Assembly: GCA_027490725.1 (NCBI GenBank)
Contig: JAIXXN010000053.1
Span: 62,001 to 126,000, forward strand
DNA from: Oxalobacteraceae bacterium
GTDB lineage: Bacteria > Pseudomonadota > Gammaproteobacteria > Burkholderiales > Burkholderiaceae_D
Reading direction: 5' to 3'
DNA: 64,000 bases
Under the pieces are notes generated by a model. It did no database searches and was not told where the DNA came from. It saw nothing but the letters and a program-made list of their open reading frames with translations. This document shows positions 8,326 to 17,638 of this stretch, piece after piece. Position 1 is the stretch's first letter. Each line of letters opens with the position of its first letter. The position numbers were made by a program, and so were the translations under genes.

Positions 8326-9186
8326 ATGAGTTCACATAACGCTGCGGCACCGTACTATTTTGTGCCTGGTCCTTCCAGGTGGCCACTGTTTGCGGGCATT
8401 TCGCTGCTGACCACCATGATCGGCGCGTCGGCCTGGGTGAATGATGTATCGTGGGGCCCGACCCTGAATTACGTCGGCCTGGCCGGTTTCCTCGCCGTGC
8501 TGTTCTTCTGGTTCCGCGACGCCATCGCCGAATCCGAAGGCGGGCAGTATAGCCAGCGTATCGATCACTCGTATCGCTGGTCGATGGGCTGGTTCATTTT
8601 CTCGGAAGTGATGTTCTTCGCCGCCTTCTTCGGCGCGCTGTTCTATGCCCGTTCGATATCCATGCCATGGCTGGCGGATCTGGACCACAAAGTTCTGTGG
8701 CCTGACTTCGTGCCGCACTGGGGTAACACCGGTCCGGCTGGTACGGTGGCGGCATTCAACACCATGGGACCATTCCCCATCCCGACCATCAACACCGCAC
8801 TGCTGCTGACCTCGGGCCTGACGCTGACCCTGTCGCACCACGCGCTGCGCGCCGGTCACCGTTCCCAGACCGCCCTGTGGCTGTTCGCCACCGTGCTGCT
8901 GGGTGCTGTGTTCATGGGCTTCCAAGCTTACGAATATCATCACGCCTACACCGAACTGAATCTGAAACTGACCTCGGGTATCTACGGTTCGACCTTCTTC
9001 ATGCTGACCGGCTTCCACGGCTTCCACGTGACCATGGGCGCAATCATGCTGTCGGTGGTGCTGTTCCGTGTCCTGAAAGGCCACTTCACGCCGGATAATC
9101 ACTTTGCCTTCGAAGGCGCCGCATGGTACTGGCACTTCGTCGACGTAGTCTGGCTGGGTCTGTACGTCGTGGTGTACTGGCTGTAA
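8326..9186 (+). CDS. coxC: Cytochrome c oxidase subunit III
   Basis: The seven-helix third core subunit of the aa3-type oxidase stabilises subunit I. Conserved features include the YYFVPGPSRWPL start, GWFIFSEVMFFAAFFGALFYAR-type helix III and the C-terminal HFVDVVWLGLYVVVYWL ending. Start choice: AAGGGA ends one base before an ATG at 8320 but seven bases before ATG 8326, so the latter is used (286 aa). A good intrinsic terminator follows about 70 bp downstream, marking the end of the first transcription unit. Confidence 0.95.
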   Translation: MSSHNAAAPYYFVPGPSRWPLFAGISLLTTMIGASAWVNDVSWGPTLNYVGLAGFLAVLFFWFRDAIAESEGGQYSQRIDHSYRWSMGWFIFSEVMFFAAFFGALFYARSISMPWLADLDHKVLWPDFVPHWGNTGPAGTVAAFNTMGPFPIPTINTALLLTSGLTLTLSHHALRAGHRSQTALWLFATVLLGAVFMGFQAYEYHHAYTELNLKLTSGIYGSTFFMLTGFHGFHVTMGAIMLSVVLFRVLKGHFTPDNHFAFEGAAWYWHFVDVVWLGLYVVVYWL

Positions 9187-9254
9187 AGCTGCACAGGATG
9201 AGCGCCACTGCGTTATCGCTGTGGCGCCGGTAGCAGCAGCTGCGTAAATAAACA

Positions 9255-9292
9255 AGCCGCATGCGGGAGTACCCGGATGCGGCTGTTTTTTT
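9255..9292 (+). terminator. Intrinsic terminator after coxC
   Basis: AGCCGCAT pairs with ATGCGGCT around a loop with inner GCGGG/CCCGG complementarity, followed by GTTTTTTT. It separates the coxB-coxC transcript from the convergent small gene downstream. Confidence 0.85.
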
Positions 9293-9327
9293 AAGCGCGC
9301 CAGTATGTGGCGCGCCGGGTAGTGCGC

Positions 9328-9531
9328 TTACATGCGGATGCCGGTGGGCTGGATGTAACCGAGTTTGTGCGCCAGCAGCAGGGCGGCGAACAGGGCGATC
9401 GAGAGTCCCACGCGCACGGCCAGCGCGCGCACGGTATTATTCGTCTTGCCCTTATCGCGCATCAGGAAAAAGAAGGCCGCCGCGAGGCTGCCGATGATCA
9501 GAAGGAAGGCGATGGCGACGGCGATTTTCAT
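9328..9531 (-). CDS. DUF2909-type twin-transmembrane protein
   Basis: A 67-aa protein made almost only of two membrane helices (IAVAIAFLLIIGSLAAAFFFLM and GLSIALFAALLLAHKLG), joined by a short basic loop (RDKGKTNNTVRALAVR). The pattern fits the DUF2909/twin-transmembrane family that sits beside cytochrome oxidase assembly genes in betaproteobacteria. It is encoded against the direction of the oxidase genes and is divergent from the SURF1 gene 38 bp away. A function in oxidase biogenesis is guilt by association only. Confidence 0.75.
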   Translation of the reverse strand: MKIAVAIAFLLIIGSLAAAFFFLMRDKGKTNNTVRALAVRVGLSIALFAALLLAHKLGYIQPTGIRM

Positions 9532-9569
9532 GTAGGCGTTAGTCAGAGGGAATAGGAGAGATCATTGTA

Positions 9570-10304
9570 ATGCGTATTCGCTTCCGATTTAAGCTGATTC
9601 CTTTCATCGCCACCGTGCTGGTGGTGGCGCTGGGCATACAGCTGGGGAACTGGCAGCAACGCAAGGCCACCCAGAAGCAGGTGATGCAGAGCCAATTGGT
9701 GCAAGGCCAGCAGGCCGCGCCACTGCTGCTCGATGGTGCGGCGCTGGCGGCCGAGGCGCTGCAGTTCCGCCGGGTGCAGCTGCGCGGCGAATTCGTCACT
9801 GGCTGGCCGCTGTATCTGGATAACCGTCCGTATCAGGGACGGGCCGGTTTCTATGTCCTGATGCCGTTTAAAATTGCTGGCTCAGGCATGCATGTGCTGG
9901 TACTGCGCGGCTGGGTCGCGCGCGATGCGGCGCAGCGCACCCGCTTGCCGTCAGTGAGCACACCGGCCGGCACCGTGACGCTGGACGGGGTGGCGCGTTT
10001 GAATGCCGGCCATGTGCTGCAACTGGGTGGCGCAGTGCCGCTGACGCCGGGCGCCATCGTGTCGAATCTCGATCCGCTGCAGCTGGCGCGCGACAGCGGT
10101 CTGACCATGCAGCCTTTCGTGGTCGAACAGAGCGCTGCCGCGCAGCCCGGTGGCGATGATGCGCAGCTGGTGCGCGACTGGCCGGCACCGGCGCTGGGCG
10201 TGGAAAAAAATCAGGGCTACGCAGTGCAGTGGTATGCGCTGGCTGCGATGGCAGTTGTCTTTTTTGTTGTGAATGGATGCAGACGTGGAAAAAATTCAGC
10301 TTAG
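9570..10304 (+). CDS. SURF1-family cytochrome oxidase assembly protein
   Basis: SURF1 proteins help insert heme a into subunit I. The protein has the expected two-helix layout: an N-terminal helix (LIPFIATVLVVALGIQLGNWQ, about 8-28) with the conserved LGxWQ motif and a C-terminal helix (WYALAAMAVVFFVVNG). The periplasmic part contains the LDNRPYQGRAGFYVLMPF and VLRGWVARD segments typical of the family. It begins a second oxidase-assembly unit after the divergent DUF2909-type gene, and its last 32 bp overlap the next reading frame. Confidence 0.92.
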   Translation: MRIRFRFKLIPFIATVLVVALGIQLGNWQQRKATQKQVMQSQLVQGQQAAPLLLDGAALAAEALQFRRVQLRGEFVTGWPLYLDNRPYQGRAGFYVLMPFKIAGSGMHVLVLRGWVARDAAQRTRLPSVSTPAGTVTLDGVARLNAGHVLQLGGAVPLTPGAIVSNLDPLQLARDSGLTMQPFVVEQSAAAQPGGDDAQLVRDWPAPALGVEKNQGYAVQWYALAAMAVVFFVVNGCRRGKNSA

Positions 10305-10890
10305 TCGTTTGAAAATGCTCGGGGTGCTGGCGGTGTGCGCAGCGCCGCTGCTGGCCTCCTACTTTACCTATTATGTGATCAAGCCGCAGGGTGGCGCCAC
10401 CAATGCTGGCACGCTGATCGACCCGCGCCTGTACCCGATTCCGGCGATGGCCAGTACCACACTGGATGGCCAGCCGCAGACCCTGGAGCAGTTCAAGGGC
10501 AAGTGGATCATGCTCAAAGTGGGGCCATCCGACTGCCAGCAGGATTGCCAGGACCAGCTGTTTGCGATGCGCCAGTTGCGCACCATGCAGGGCAAGGAAA
10601 TGGAGCGCATCGAGCGGGTCTGGCTGATTACCGACCAGCAGCCGCTCGACACCGTCATGCTGCGGGTGAATGATGGCACTCGCATGCTGCGCGCACCGGC
10701 CGCCACGGTAGCGGGCTGGCTGCCGCTGGAAGGCAATGCAGATCAGGTGACCGAGCATGTCTATCTGATCGACCCGCTGGGTAACCTGATGATGCGCTTC
10801 CCGAAAGGCGCAGTCTCCAGCGATCTGGTGCAGGTTAAACGGGTGCACAAGGATATCGCCAAACTGCTCAAGGCTTCTGCGATCGGCTAA
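10273..10890 (+). CDS. Sco-like membrane-anchored thioredoxin-fold protein
   Basis: A 205-aa protein with one N-terminal membrane helix (MLGVLAVCAAPLLASYFTYYVI, about 15-36) and a periplasmic domain. C88-Q-Q-D-C92 has the CxxxC spacing of Sco copper chaperones, and TEHVYLIDPLGN further on corresponds to the Sco region with the third ligand His. Overall sequence is diverged from classical Sco1, which is also present in this cluster (sco, 12979). Copper delivery or thiol reduction for the oxidase is inference. Its start overlaps SURF1 by 32 bp and lacks a clear ribosome site, suggesting translational coupling; ATG 10315 would cut into the helix. Confidence 0.72.
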   Translation: MDADVEKIQLSRLKMLGVLAVCAAPLLASYFTYYVIKPQGGATNAGTLIDPRLYPIPAMASTTLDGQPQTLEQFKGKWIMLKVGPSDCQQDCQDQLFAMRQLRTMQGKEMERIERVWLITDQQPLDTVMLRVNDGTRMLRAPAATVAGWLPLEGNADQVTEHVYLIDPLGNLMMRFPKGAVSSDLVQVKRVHKDIAKLLKASAIG

Positions 10891-10892
10891 TC

Positions 10893-12092
10893 ATGCATCT
10901 GACTCTGGCGCAAATGGCCATCACGGCCCTGCTGGTGGCATTGTTGCCGCTGGCTCTGGTGTGGACTTCGTCCGATGTGAATAAATATCGCAAGCTGGTA
11001 TGGGTGTGCGTGTTTCTCACCTTTGACCTGATTGTGTTCGGTGCGTTTACCCGCCTAACCGATTCCGGTCTGGGCTGTCCGGACTGGCCGGGCTGTTATG
11101 GTGCGGCCAATCCCTTCCTCGCCCATCAACAGATTGTCGCAGCGGAAGCACTGCTGCCGAGCGGGCCGGTGACGGTGTTCAAAGCGTGGATCGAAATGAT
11201 CCACCGTTATCTGGCGATGGCGATCGGCGTGCTGATCGTGGCGATGCTGGTGCAAGCGTGCTACCAGTGGCGCCGCAGCGCAAGTGCTAGTGCCACTGCG
11301 GCGTCGGCCGAAGGGCGCGCCGCCTATGCGCCGGCAATGCCGACCCTGCTGTTCTTGATGGTCTGTCTGCAGGGCGCGTTCGGGGCGTGGACGGTAACCC
11401 TGAAACTGCAGCCAGTGATCGTCACTACCCATCTGCTGCTGGGCATGGGCTTGCTGGCGGTGCTGGTCTGGTACGCCAGCCGGCAGGATCAGCTGATGAC
11501 GCCATTGCGCACGCTGACGGCAGCGCCGCCCGCCATGCGCCGTATCCGCTGGCTGGCTGGCGCCAGCGGGGCGCTATTGGTGCTGCAGATAGCCCTGGGT
11601 GGCTGGACCAGTACCAATTACGCCACGCTGGCCTGTACCGACTTCCCGCTGTGCGGCGGGGTGCTGGTGCCACCGATGGACTTCGAACACGGCTTCACGT
11701 TGTGGCGTGAGCTGGGCAAGACTGCCGCCGGTCACTACCTGCCATTTTCGGCGCTGACGGCGATCCACTGGGTGCACCGTAACGTCGGCCTGCTGCTGGC
11801 CCTGCTGGCCGGCTACACGGCTTGGCGCGCGTGGCAGCATACGGCGTTGCAGCGCACTGCGCGCTGGCTGGCCCTGACGCTGCTGCTGCAACTGTGCACC
11901 GGCATCGCCACCATTTACCTGAGCTTCCCGCTGACCATTGCCGTGCTGCACAATGCCGGTGCCGCGCTGCTGGTGCTGTTACTGACCATGTTAAACTATC
12001 AGGCAAAATGCCAGTTTGCTCTGGCCGCCTCCACCGATGCTGCAGCGGCAGCTCACTCGCAACGCATCCGCAAAGATATCACCCCCTCATGA
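10893..12092 (+). CDS. ctaA: Heme A synthase (COX15/CtaA)
   Basis: This integral membrane enzyme oxidises heme O to heme A. The conserved [17 protein letters not shown] segment near residues 52-68 includes the paired cysteines and follows the first helix. Later [11 protein letters not shown] and [15 protein letters not shown] carry the heme-ligand histidines, and [16 protein letters not shown] holds the second cysteine pair. At 399 aa it is of the long type 2 class. It starts two bases after the preceding stop, and its TGA overlaps the ATG of ctaB, indicating coupled translation. Confidence 0.95.
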   Translation: MHLTLAQMAITALLVALLPLALVWTSSDVNKYRKLVWVCVFLTFDLIVFGAFTRLTDSGLGCPDWPGCYGAANPFLAHQQIVAAEALLPSGPVTVFKAWIEMIHRYLAMAIGVLIVAMLVQACYQWRRSASASATAASAEGRAAYAPAMPTLLFLMVCLQGAFGAWTVTLKLQPVIVTTHLLLGMGLLAVLVWYASRQDQLMTPLRTLTAAPPAMRRIRWLAGASGALLVLQIALGGWTSTNYATLACTDFPLCGGVLVPPMDFEHGFTLWRELGKTAAGHYLPFSALTAIHWVHRNVGLLLALLAGYTAWRAWQHTALQRTARWLALTLLLQLCTGIATIYLSFPLTIAVLHNAGAALLVLLLTMLNYQAKCQFALAASTDAAAAAHSQRIRKDITPS

Positions 12093-12982
12093 CCACACAG
12101 ACTGTCTCTTCCAAGCTTTCCGGCCGTGCCGCCCAGTACTGGGCGCTGACCAAACCGCGCGTCACCCTGCTGGCCGTTTTCTGCGCCGTGATCGGTATGT
12201 TCCTCGCTACCGACGGGATGCCCGACTGGCGCTTGCTGGTCTCGGCCACGGTCGGTATCTGGCTGCTGTCGGGGGCGGCATTTGCCGTCAACTGTCTGGC
12301 CGAGCGCGAGATCGATGCGCGCATGGCACGTACCGCACGGCGCCCGATGGCGCTGGGCGATATTAGCGTGACGCAGACGGTGATTTTTGCCACCGTGATC
12401 GGCGCTGCCGGTATGTGGCTGCTGTACGCGCTGGTCAATCCGCTGACCATGTGGCTGACCTTTGTCACCTTCCTCGGCTACGCCATCATCTACACCATGA
12501 TTCTGAAACCGGCCACGCCGCAGAACATCGTGATTGGTGGCCTGTCGGGCGCGATGCCGCCAGCACTGGGCTGGGCTGCCGTCGCCAATGATGTGCCGAT
12601 GCAGGCGTGGTTGCTGGTGCTGATTATTTTCGTCTGGACCCCGCCGCATTTCTGGGCGCTGGCGATGTACCGGCGCGACGACTATGCCCGTTCCGGCCTG
12701 CCGATGCTGCCGGTCACGCACGGTATGCAGTTCACCCGCTTCCACGTCTGGCTGTATTCGATTGCACTGGCGGCGACCACGCTGATGCCCTACGCAGTGC
12801 GCATGAGTGGCCTGATCTATCTGCTCAGCGCCATCGTGCTGAATGCGGTGTTCCTGCGCCACGCGTGGAAAATCTACCGCCATTACACCGACCTGATCGC
12901 CCGCAAGGCGTTCACCTGGTCGATCATTTATCTGTCGCTGCTGTTTGCCGCCTTGCTGGTGGATCACTACTTCAAAATATGA
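12089..12982 (+). CDS. ctaB: Protoheme IX farnesyltransferase (heme O synthase)
   Basis: This UbiA-family prenyltransferase adds the farnesyl chain to protoheme to give heme O, the substrate of CtaA. The prenyl-diphosphate motif [19 protein letters not shown] lies near residues 70-88, and YTMILKP plus the [14 protein letters not shown] stretch are conserved. About eight or nine membrane helices are visible. ATG 12089 overlaps the ctaA stop (ATGA); the longer upstream reading frame is out of frame with ctaA and not credible. The stop again overlaps the next ATG, so ctaA-ctaB-sco is a tightly coupled set. Confidence 0.96.
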   Translation: MTTQTVSSKLSGRAAQYWALTKPRVTLLAVFCAVIGMFLATDGMPDWRLLVSATVGIWLLSGAAFAVNCLAEREIDARMARTARRPMALGDISVTQTVIFATVIGAAGMWLLYALVNPLTMWLTFVTFLGYAIIYTMILKPATPQNIVIGGLSGAMPPALGWAAVANDVPMQAWLLVLIIFVWTPPHFWALAMYRRDDYARSGLPMLPVTHGMQFTRFHVWLYSIALAATTLMPYAVRMSGLIYLLSAIVLNAVFLRHAWKIYRHYTDLIARKAFTWSIIYLSLLFAALLVDHYFKI

Positions 12983-13587
12983 AAAAACTATCTTTAGCGG
13001 GCGTGGCTTTCAGCCTTGCCCTGAGTTTGCTGGCCGCCTGCGGTGAGAGTAAAACCTCGGTGCCGCGCGAGGCATTCCAGAATACCGATCTGACCGGGCT
13101 GCCGTATGCCAAGGACTTCGCACTGAGCGACCATACCGGCAAGCCGCGTACGCTGGCCGATTTCAAGGGCAAAGTGGTGCTGATGTTCTTCGGCTATACC
13201 CAGTGTCCCGATGTGTGCCCGACCACGCTGTCGGAAATGGCGCAAGTGATGCAGCAACTGGGGCCGCAGGCCGATCAGGTGCAGGTATTGTTCGTGACCG
13301 TTGACCCCGAGCGCGATACCCAGCCGCTGCTGGCGCAATACGTGCCGGCTTTCGATGCACGCTTCCTCGGCCTGTATGGCAGCGCCGAGCAGACGGCCGC
13401 GGTGGCCAAGGAATTCAAGGTGTTCTACGCCAAGGTGCCGGGCAAAGCTGCCGGCAGCTATTCGATGGACCACACGGCTGCCAGCTATGTGTTTGACAAG
13501 CAGGGCAAGATCCGCCTGCTGGTGCGCAATGGTCAGGGCACCGAATCCATGCTGCACGATGTGAAACTGCTGCTGGCCCAGCGCTAG
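12979..13587 (+). CDS. sco: SCO1/SenC family copper chaperone lipoprotein
   Basis: Sco proteins bind copper and mature the CuA site of subunit II. The 202-aa product has a lipoprotein signal ([10 protein letters not shown], lipid Cys near residue 22) rather than a membrane helix. The copper/thiol motif is C76-P-D-V-C80 in [13 protein letters not shown], with the third ligand H165 in YSMDHTA. The ATG overlaps the ctaB stop. Together with the Sco-like protein at 10273, the cluster carries two members with CxxxC motifs, one lipid-anchored and one helix-anchored. Confidence 0.95.
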   Translation: MKKLSLAGVAFSLALSLLAACGESKTSVPREAFQNTDLTGLPYAKDFALSDHTGKPRTLADFKGKVVLMFFGYTQCPDVCPTTLSEMAQVMQQLGPQADQVQVLFVTVDPERDTQPLLAQYVPAFDARFLGLYGSAEQTAAVAKEFKVFYAKVPGKAAGSYSMDHTAASYVFDKQGKIRLLVRNGQGTESMLHDVKLLLAQR

Positions 13588-13597
13588 GCTGCGCGCT

Positions 13598-14653
13598 ATG
13601 TCGGATAAATTCCAGCCCTACACCCGTCTGGCGGCGATTGTTTTATTGCTGCTCGGCTGTCTGGCAGTATTGCGGCCGTTTCTGGCGGCGATACTGTTTG
13701 CTGCCGCGATCACCATGGCCAGCTGGCCCGTGTATCTGCAGGTACTGGCGCGCTGCGGCCAGCGGCGTTCGCTGGCGGCGGCCGTGATGTCGGTGGCGCT
13801 GACGCTGCTGATCATTGTGCCGCTGACGGCGGTGACGTGGAATGTGGCGGACAATATCAGCGTGTTCTACGATCATCTGAAGATCACTCTCGATGGGGGG
13901 CAGCTGGCGCCGCCGGCATGGCTGAAAGAAATTCCCGTGCTGGGCAGCGTGGCAGATAGTTATCTGCGCAAGCTGCTGGGGAGTCGTGACGAGTTACTCA
14001 ATCTGGCGAAAACCCTGCTGGAACCGGCGCGCCATCTGCTGCTCGGGGCCGGCGTGGTGCTGGGCAGCGGCGTGGCGCAGGTCAGCCTTGCCGTGTTTGT
14101 CAGCTTCTTCCTGTACCGCGACGGCAAAGCGCTGCACGCGACTTTGCAGACGGCGATGGCACGGCTGATCGGCCCGCAGGGGCAACTGGTCACGGAGACC
14201 GTTAGCCGCACCGTGCGCGGCGTGGTGTATGGTTTGCTGGGAACGGCGCTGGCACAGGCCGCTGTCGCGGCACTCGGGTTTCTGATTGCCGGGGTGCCGG
14301 CGGTGGCGCTGCTGGCGGCCGCGACGTTTTTACTGTCGCTGGTGCCGGTCGGGCCGCCACTGGTGTGGGGCGGTGCGGCCATCTACCTGTTCGATGCCGG
14401 CCAGACCGGCTGGGGCATCTTCATGCTGGTATGGGGCTTCTTCCTGATCAGCAGCGTCGATAATGTGGTCAAGCCGATGCTGATCAGCCGTGGCAGCAGC
14501 CTGCCGTTTATCCTTGTACTGCTGGGCGTGACGGGTGGCGTGCTGGCATTCGGCTTTGTCGGCCTGTTTATCGGCCCGGCGCTGCTGGCGGTCGGGCTGG
14601 GCCTGATCCGCAACTGGAGCGCTGAGTCAGGTAGCGGCGACGTTCAGTCCTGA
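13598..14653 (+). CDS. AI-2E family transporter (PerM-like permease)
   Basis: A 351-aa polytopic membrane protein of the UPF0118/AI-2E family. The pattern is two N-terminal helices (residues 8-40), a hydrophilic segment with a coiled character near 85-150, then five or six helices including the GTALAQAAVAALGFLIAGVP and LLSLVPVGPPLVWGG stretches with the conserved proline-rich turn. Substrates of the family vary (autoinducer, ions, unknown), so none is assigned. It begins 10 bp after sco and may be transcribed with it. Its last 10 bp overlap tail-to-tail with the next gene. Confidence 0.85.
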   Translation: MSDKFQPYTRLAAIVLLLLGCLAVLRPFLAAILFAAAITMASWPVYLQVLARCGQRRSLAAAVMSVALTLLIIVPLTAVTWNVADNISVFYDHLKITLDGGQLAPPAWLKEIPVLGSVADSYLRKLLGSRDELLNLAKTLLEPARHLLLGAGVVLGSGVAQVSLAVFVSFFLYRDGKALHATLQTAMARLIGPQGQLVTETVSRTVRGVVYGLLGTALAQAAVAALGFLIAGVPAVALLAAATFLLSLVPVGPPLVWGGAAIYLFDAGQTGWGIFMLVWGFFLISSVDNVVKPMLISRGSSLPFILVLLGVTGGVLAFGFVGLFIGPALLAVGLGLIRNWSAESGSGDVQS

Positions 14654-15981
14654 TCGGCGTTGTCTTCCGTGTCATCGCGCGGAATGACTTTGACCAGCAG
14701 GATGCGTGGCCCGCTCATTTTCTTGACCACGATGTCAAAGGCCTTGAAGCTGATGCGCTGCCCCTGTTTCGGGATGTCGCCCAGTTTGAGCATGATCAGG
14801 CCGCCCACCGATTCGATTTCTTCCAGTCCCAGTTCTTCGTTTTCAATATCGATGCCGAGTGCCCGTTCCAGCGAGAAGATGGGCAGGCTGGCTTTGCCGG
14901 CCAGCGTTCCGTCCGGCTGCTTCAGCCAGTCGTTTTCATTGAGCCGGAACTCGTCGTGGATTTCGCCGACCATCGCGCCCAGCAGATTGTCGAGCGTGAT
15001 GAAGCCCAGCGGGCGCTTGCCTTTTTCGCCGATCAGCGCAAAGTGCGGCGCGCCGTCGCGGAAGCGGCGGAACTGTTCCAGTGCCGGCGTGCGCGCGGCG
15101 ATGGTTTCGATGGGGCGCAGGAACGGCGCCAGATCGGTAATCGGTTTGCCCGATTGCAGCGCAAAGAACAGATCCTTCAGGTGTACCACCCCGAGCACGC
15201 TCTCGCCATCCTTGTCGTAATACGGATAGCGGCTGAAGCGGTTGCGCAGCATGGTGTCGAGATTGTCCTGCAGCGGGCGCGCCGCATGCAGGGCGATGAC
15301 CTCGTTGATGGGGCGCATCAGGTCCGACACGGCCAGATCGCTGAAATCCAGCGTGTGGGCCAGAATGTTGCGCTCATCTTCGTTGAATTTTTCGCCGGGC
15401 TGGCTGGTGCGCAGGATCAGTTTCAGTTCATCGACCGAATAATGGCTGTCGTGGCCACCCTTGCCGGACAGGCCGGCCAGCCGCAGTACCATGGCGGCGC
15501 TGGCATTCAGCACCCAGATAAACGGATACATGGCCCAGTAGAAGCCGTATAGGGGCAGGGCGCTCCACAGTCCCACCACTTCCGGCAGGCGGATCGCCAG
15601 CGACTTCGGCGCCAGTTCGCCCACCACGATGTGCAGGAAGGAGATCACGCAGAAGGCAAATACGAAGGCGATGCCGTGCACCAGCTCCGGTGAGGTGATG
15701 CCGATTGCCGTCAGCAGCGGCTCCAGCAGGCCGGCGAAGGCCGGTTCGCCGACCCAGCCCAGTCCCAGCGAGGCGAGGGTGATGCCGAGCTGGCAGGCTG
15801 ACAGGTAGGCATCCAGTTCGCCATGCACGATGCCCAGAATGCGGCCGCGCAGTCCCTGGGTTTTGGCGATGGCGCGCACGCGGGTTTTGCGCAGGGTGAC
15901 GATGCCGAATTCGGCGGCGACGAAAAATCCGTTCAGAGCTACCAGGATCAGAGCCAGTACGACAAGCAGGAGGTTATTCAT
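14644..15981 (-). CDS. CNNM/hemolysin C-type membrane protein with CBS pair
   Basis: This 445-aa protein has an N-terminal DUF21 (CNNM) membrane domain (about 1-200) with the conserved CQLGITLASLGLGWVGEPA segment, a paired CBS domain (about 210-340, starting near VSDLMRPINEVIAL) and a C-terminal CorC_HlyC domain (about 350-435). The family is associated with magnesium or cobalt homeostasis; the name hemolysin is historical. It converges on and overlaps the permease gene by 10 bp, and no terminator separates them. Confidence 0.88.
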   Translation of the reverse strand: MNNLLLVVLALILVALNGFFVAAEFGIVTLRKTRVRAIAKTQGLRGRILGIVHGELDAYLSACQLGITLASLGLGWVGEPAFAGLLEPLLTAIGITSPELVHGIAFVFAFCVISFLHIVVGELAPKSLAIRLPEVVGLWSALPLYGFYWAMYPFIWVLNASAAMVLRLAGLSGKGGHDSHYSVDELKLILRTSQPGEKFNEDERNILAHTLDFSDLAVSDLMRPINEVIALHAARPLQDNLDTMLRNRFSRYPYYDKDGESVLGVVHLKDLFFALQSGKPITDLAPFLRPIETIAARTPALEQFRRFRDGAPHFALIGEKGKRPLGFITLDNLLGAMVGEIHDEFRLNENDWLKQPDGTLAGKASLPIFSLERALGIDIENEELGLEEIESVGGLIMLKLGDIPKQGQRISFKAFDIVVKKMSGPRILLVKVIPRDDTEDNADQD

Positions 15982-16213
15982 AGGGCGACGCTGAACGTCA
16001 TCGGTGATAAAGGCTGTATCTTAGCCGAAACTGGGCCGAAACCTCACCGAAACCTCGCCGCGACTGGTCCACGACGTGGCCAAATCCCGGGTAAAGTCCG
16101 GCCGCGTATCGTCATCGCCGCTAAATAAGCCGCGAAGCAACAATGTGCGTAAATTCACGCGCCGACATGCGGTATAGTGGAAGTCATTGTAAAAATGATA
16201 TTTCAGGCTAGCC

Positions 16214-16582
16214 ATGGACGTTGGGCAATACGAGAGTATCGGGCAGATTATCTACGGTTACGCGCGTGCCCGTAACGAGTTTGCCATGCTGCTGTCGGGC
16301 GTATGCGGCCTTGCCCTGCATGCGCCCCTGACGCCCGATGCGGAGCTGACGCTGATCGCCACAGCGCGCCAGCGCGTGCGCACCGCCGGTCTGGCGCGTC
16401 AGGTGCTGACCGATTTCGAGGCGCTCCTCGATTGCTTCCGCTCCCTGCAGCAGATCGACGCCTTGCTGCATCCGGCCGCCGGTGGCAATAGCGGCGCGGC
16501 GATCCTGCCTTACCAGCGGCAACTGGTGACGGCGCGCAGGCTGCTGGAAGTGTGCCGGCATGCTCTGAGCGAGCTGCTCTAG
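16214..16582 (+). CDS. Hypothetical protein, 122 aa
   Basis: I do not recognise this protein. It is predicted mostly helical and soluble, with an N-terminal segment MDVGQYESIGQIIYGYARAR, two cysteines (about 30 and 76) and a leucine-rich C terminus. It has no signal peptide or clear membrane helix. The ATG is preceded by CAGG at spacing seven, and codon use matches neighbouring genes, which supports it being coding. A long antisense frame over part of it reads less naturally. It stands alone between the CNNM protein (divergent) and the LysR gene (convergent). Confidence 0.6.
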   Translation: MDVGQYESIGQIIYGYARARNEFAMLLSGVCGLALHAPLTPDAELTLIATARQRVRTAGLARQVLTDFEALLDCFRSLQQIDALLHPAAGGNSGAAILPYQRQLVTARRLLEVCRHALSELL

Positions 16583-16621
16583 TTGCTCTAGCGGTGCTTG
16601 TCGCGATGGCTGGTCGGGTCC

Positions 16622-17533
16622 TTATTCCGCAATCGCGAATGGGCCACCCTGCACCGTGTTGAGAATCGCGGTAATCGCCGGGTGGGTAATTTTGCGGGCA
16701 TTGGAAATCGCGTAGAACTGTTCGCGCAGTTCCGGCGCGTCGCCGACCAGCACGGCGCCGAACTGGGTACCCATATCTTCTTCCAGTGCAGACGGCGCAA
16801 AGAATAATCCCAGACCATTCCGGCCAAAGGTGTTGAGCATGGCGTTGTCCTCGAACTCGCCGACGATTTCCGGCGTCACCTGATGGGCGATGAACCACGC
16901 ATCGATGCGGCCGCGTAAAGCGTTGTTGCGGGTTGGTAGCAACAGCGGCGCACCGTGCAGGCTGGCCGGAAAATTGCGGCGATAGCGGCGCGCCAGCTTG
17001 GCGGCACCGAACAGTTTCATGTCACTTTCACCGAGCAGGTGGCTGAATACTTTCAGACTGCCGCCAGCCCTTACCGTGCGATCGGTCAGCACCACATCGA
17101 GTTTGCCCAGTGCCAGATCGGCCAGCAGTGATTCGAATTCATCTTCCATACAGACTAGTCTTACCTGCTGCTCCAGTTGCTGGGTTGCCTGCAATAGACG
17201 GTAGGCCACCAGCTTGGGAAGCGAATCGGAAATGCCCACCGTGAGGCGCATCTTGCCTGCCTCGGTGGTTTCCAGTGCATCCTGCAACTGATCGCCTAGC
17301 AGGAAGATCTGCTCGCAATAGGTGAGTGCCAGCCGGCCCGCTTCGGTCGGTACCAGCCGGCGTCCCTGCGGCTCCAGCAACTGCTTGCCGATGCTCTGTT
17401 CCAGTAGCGATAACTGCATGCTGATGGTCTGCACGGCCAGTCCCAGTCGCTCTGCCGCTCGGGTCACGCCGCCTTCTTTGGCCACCATGTAAAAGAAATA
17501 CAGATGGCGAAAATTCAATCCGGAGGTTTTCAT
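16622..17533 (-). CDS. LysR-family regulator, NhaR-like
   Basis: A 303-aa LysR-type transcription factor. The N-terminal winged helix-turn-helix (LNFRHLYFFYMVAKEGGVTRAAERLGLAVQTISMQLSLLE, residues 4-43 of this start) is characteristic of the NhaR branch, which in enterobacteria answers to sodium. The rest is a periplasmic-binding-like effector domain. ATG 17533, with AGAAG upstream, gives the normal NhaR length; a TTG at 17563 would add ten residues. It is divergent from the TerC-type gene at 17639, the classic arrangement of a LysR regulator and its target. The sensed signal cannot be read from sequence. Confidence 0.85.
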   Translation of the reverse strand: MKTSGLNFRHLYFFYMVAKEGGVTRAAERLGLAVQTISMQLSLLEQSIGKQLLEPQGRRLVPTEAGRLALTYCEQIFLLGDQLQDALETTEAGKMRLTVGISDSLPKLVAYRLLQATQQLEQQVRLVCMEDEFESLLADLALGKLDVVLTDRTVRAGGSLKVFSHLLGESDMKLFGAAKLARRYRRNFPASLHGAPLLLPTRNNALRGRIDAWFIAHQVTPEIVGEFEDNAMLNTFGRNGLGLFFAPSALEEDMGTQFGAVLVGDAPELREQFYAISNARKITHPAITAILNTVQGGPFAIAE

Positions 17534-17588
17534 AGCTTCTGTTTTTTCGAAGTAATGCTTCAATTATCTTCTATTTTTAAAAAGTCCG

Positions 17589-17635
17589 TTTATCCCTACA
17601 CTGCATCACATTCTTAAAACAACTCGTGGGATAAA
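17589..17635. promoter_or_regulatory. Inverted repeat between LysR gene and terC-like gene
   Basis: TTTATCCC (17589-17596) and GGGATAAA (17628-17635) form a perfect 8-bp dyad separated by 31 bp. The right arm reaches to three bases before the ATG of the terC-like gene. It could be a regulator site or an mRNA hairpin that hides the start region. Confidence 0.4.
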
Positions 17636-17638
17636 AAA

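Noticed and set aside
12607-12978. Upstream extension of the sco reading frame
   Set aside because: It overlaps ctaB in another frame; ATG 12979 gives a proper lipoprotein signal and ATGA coupling.
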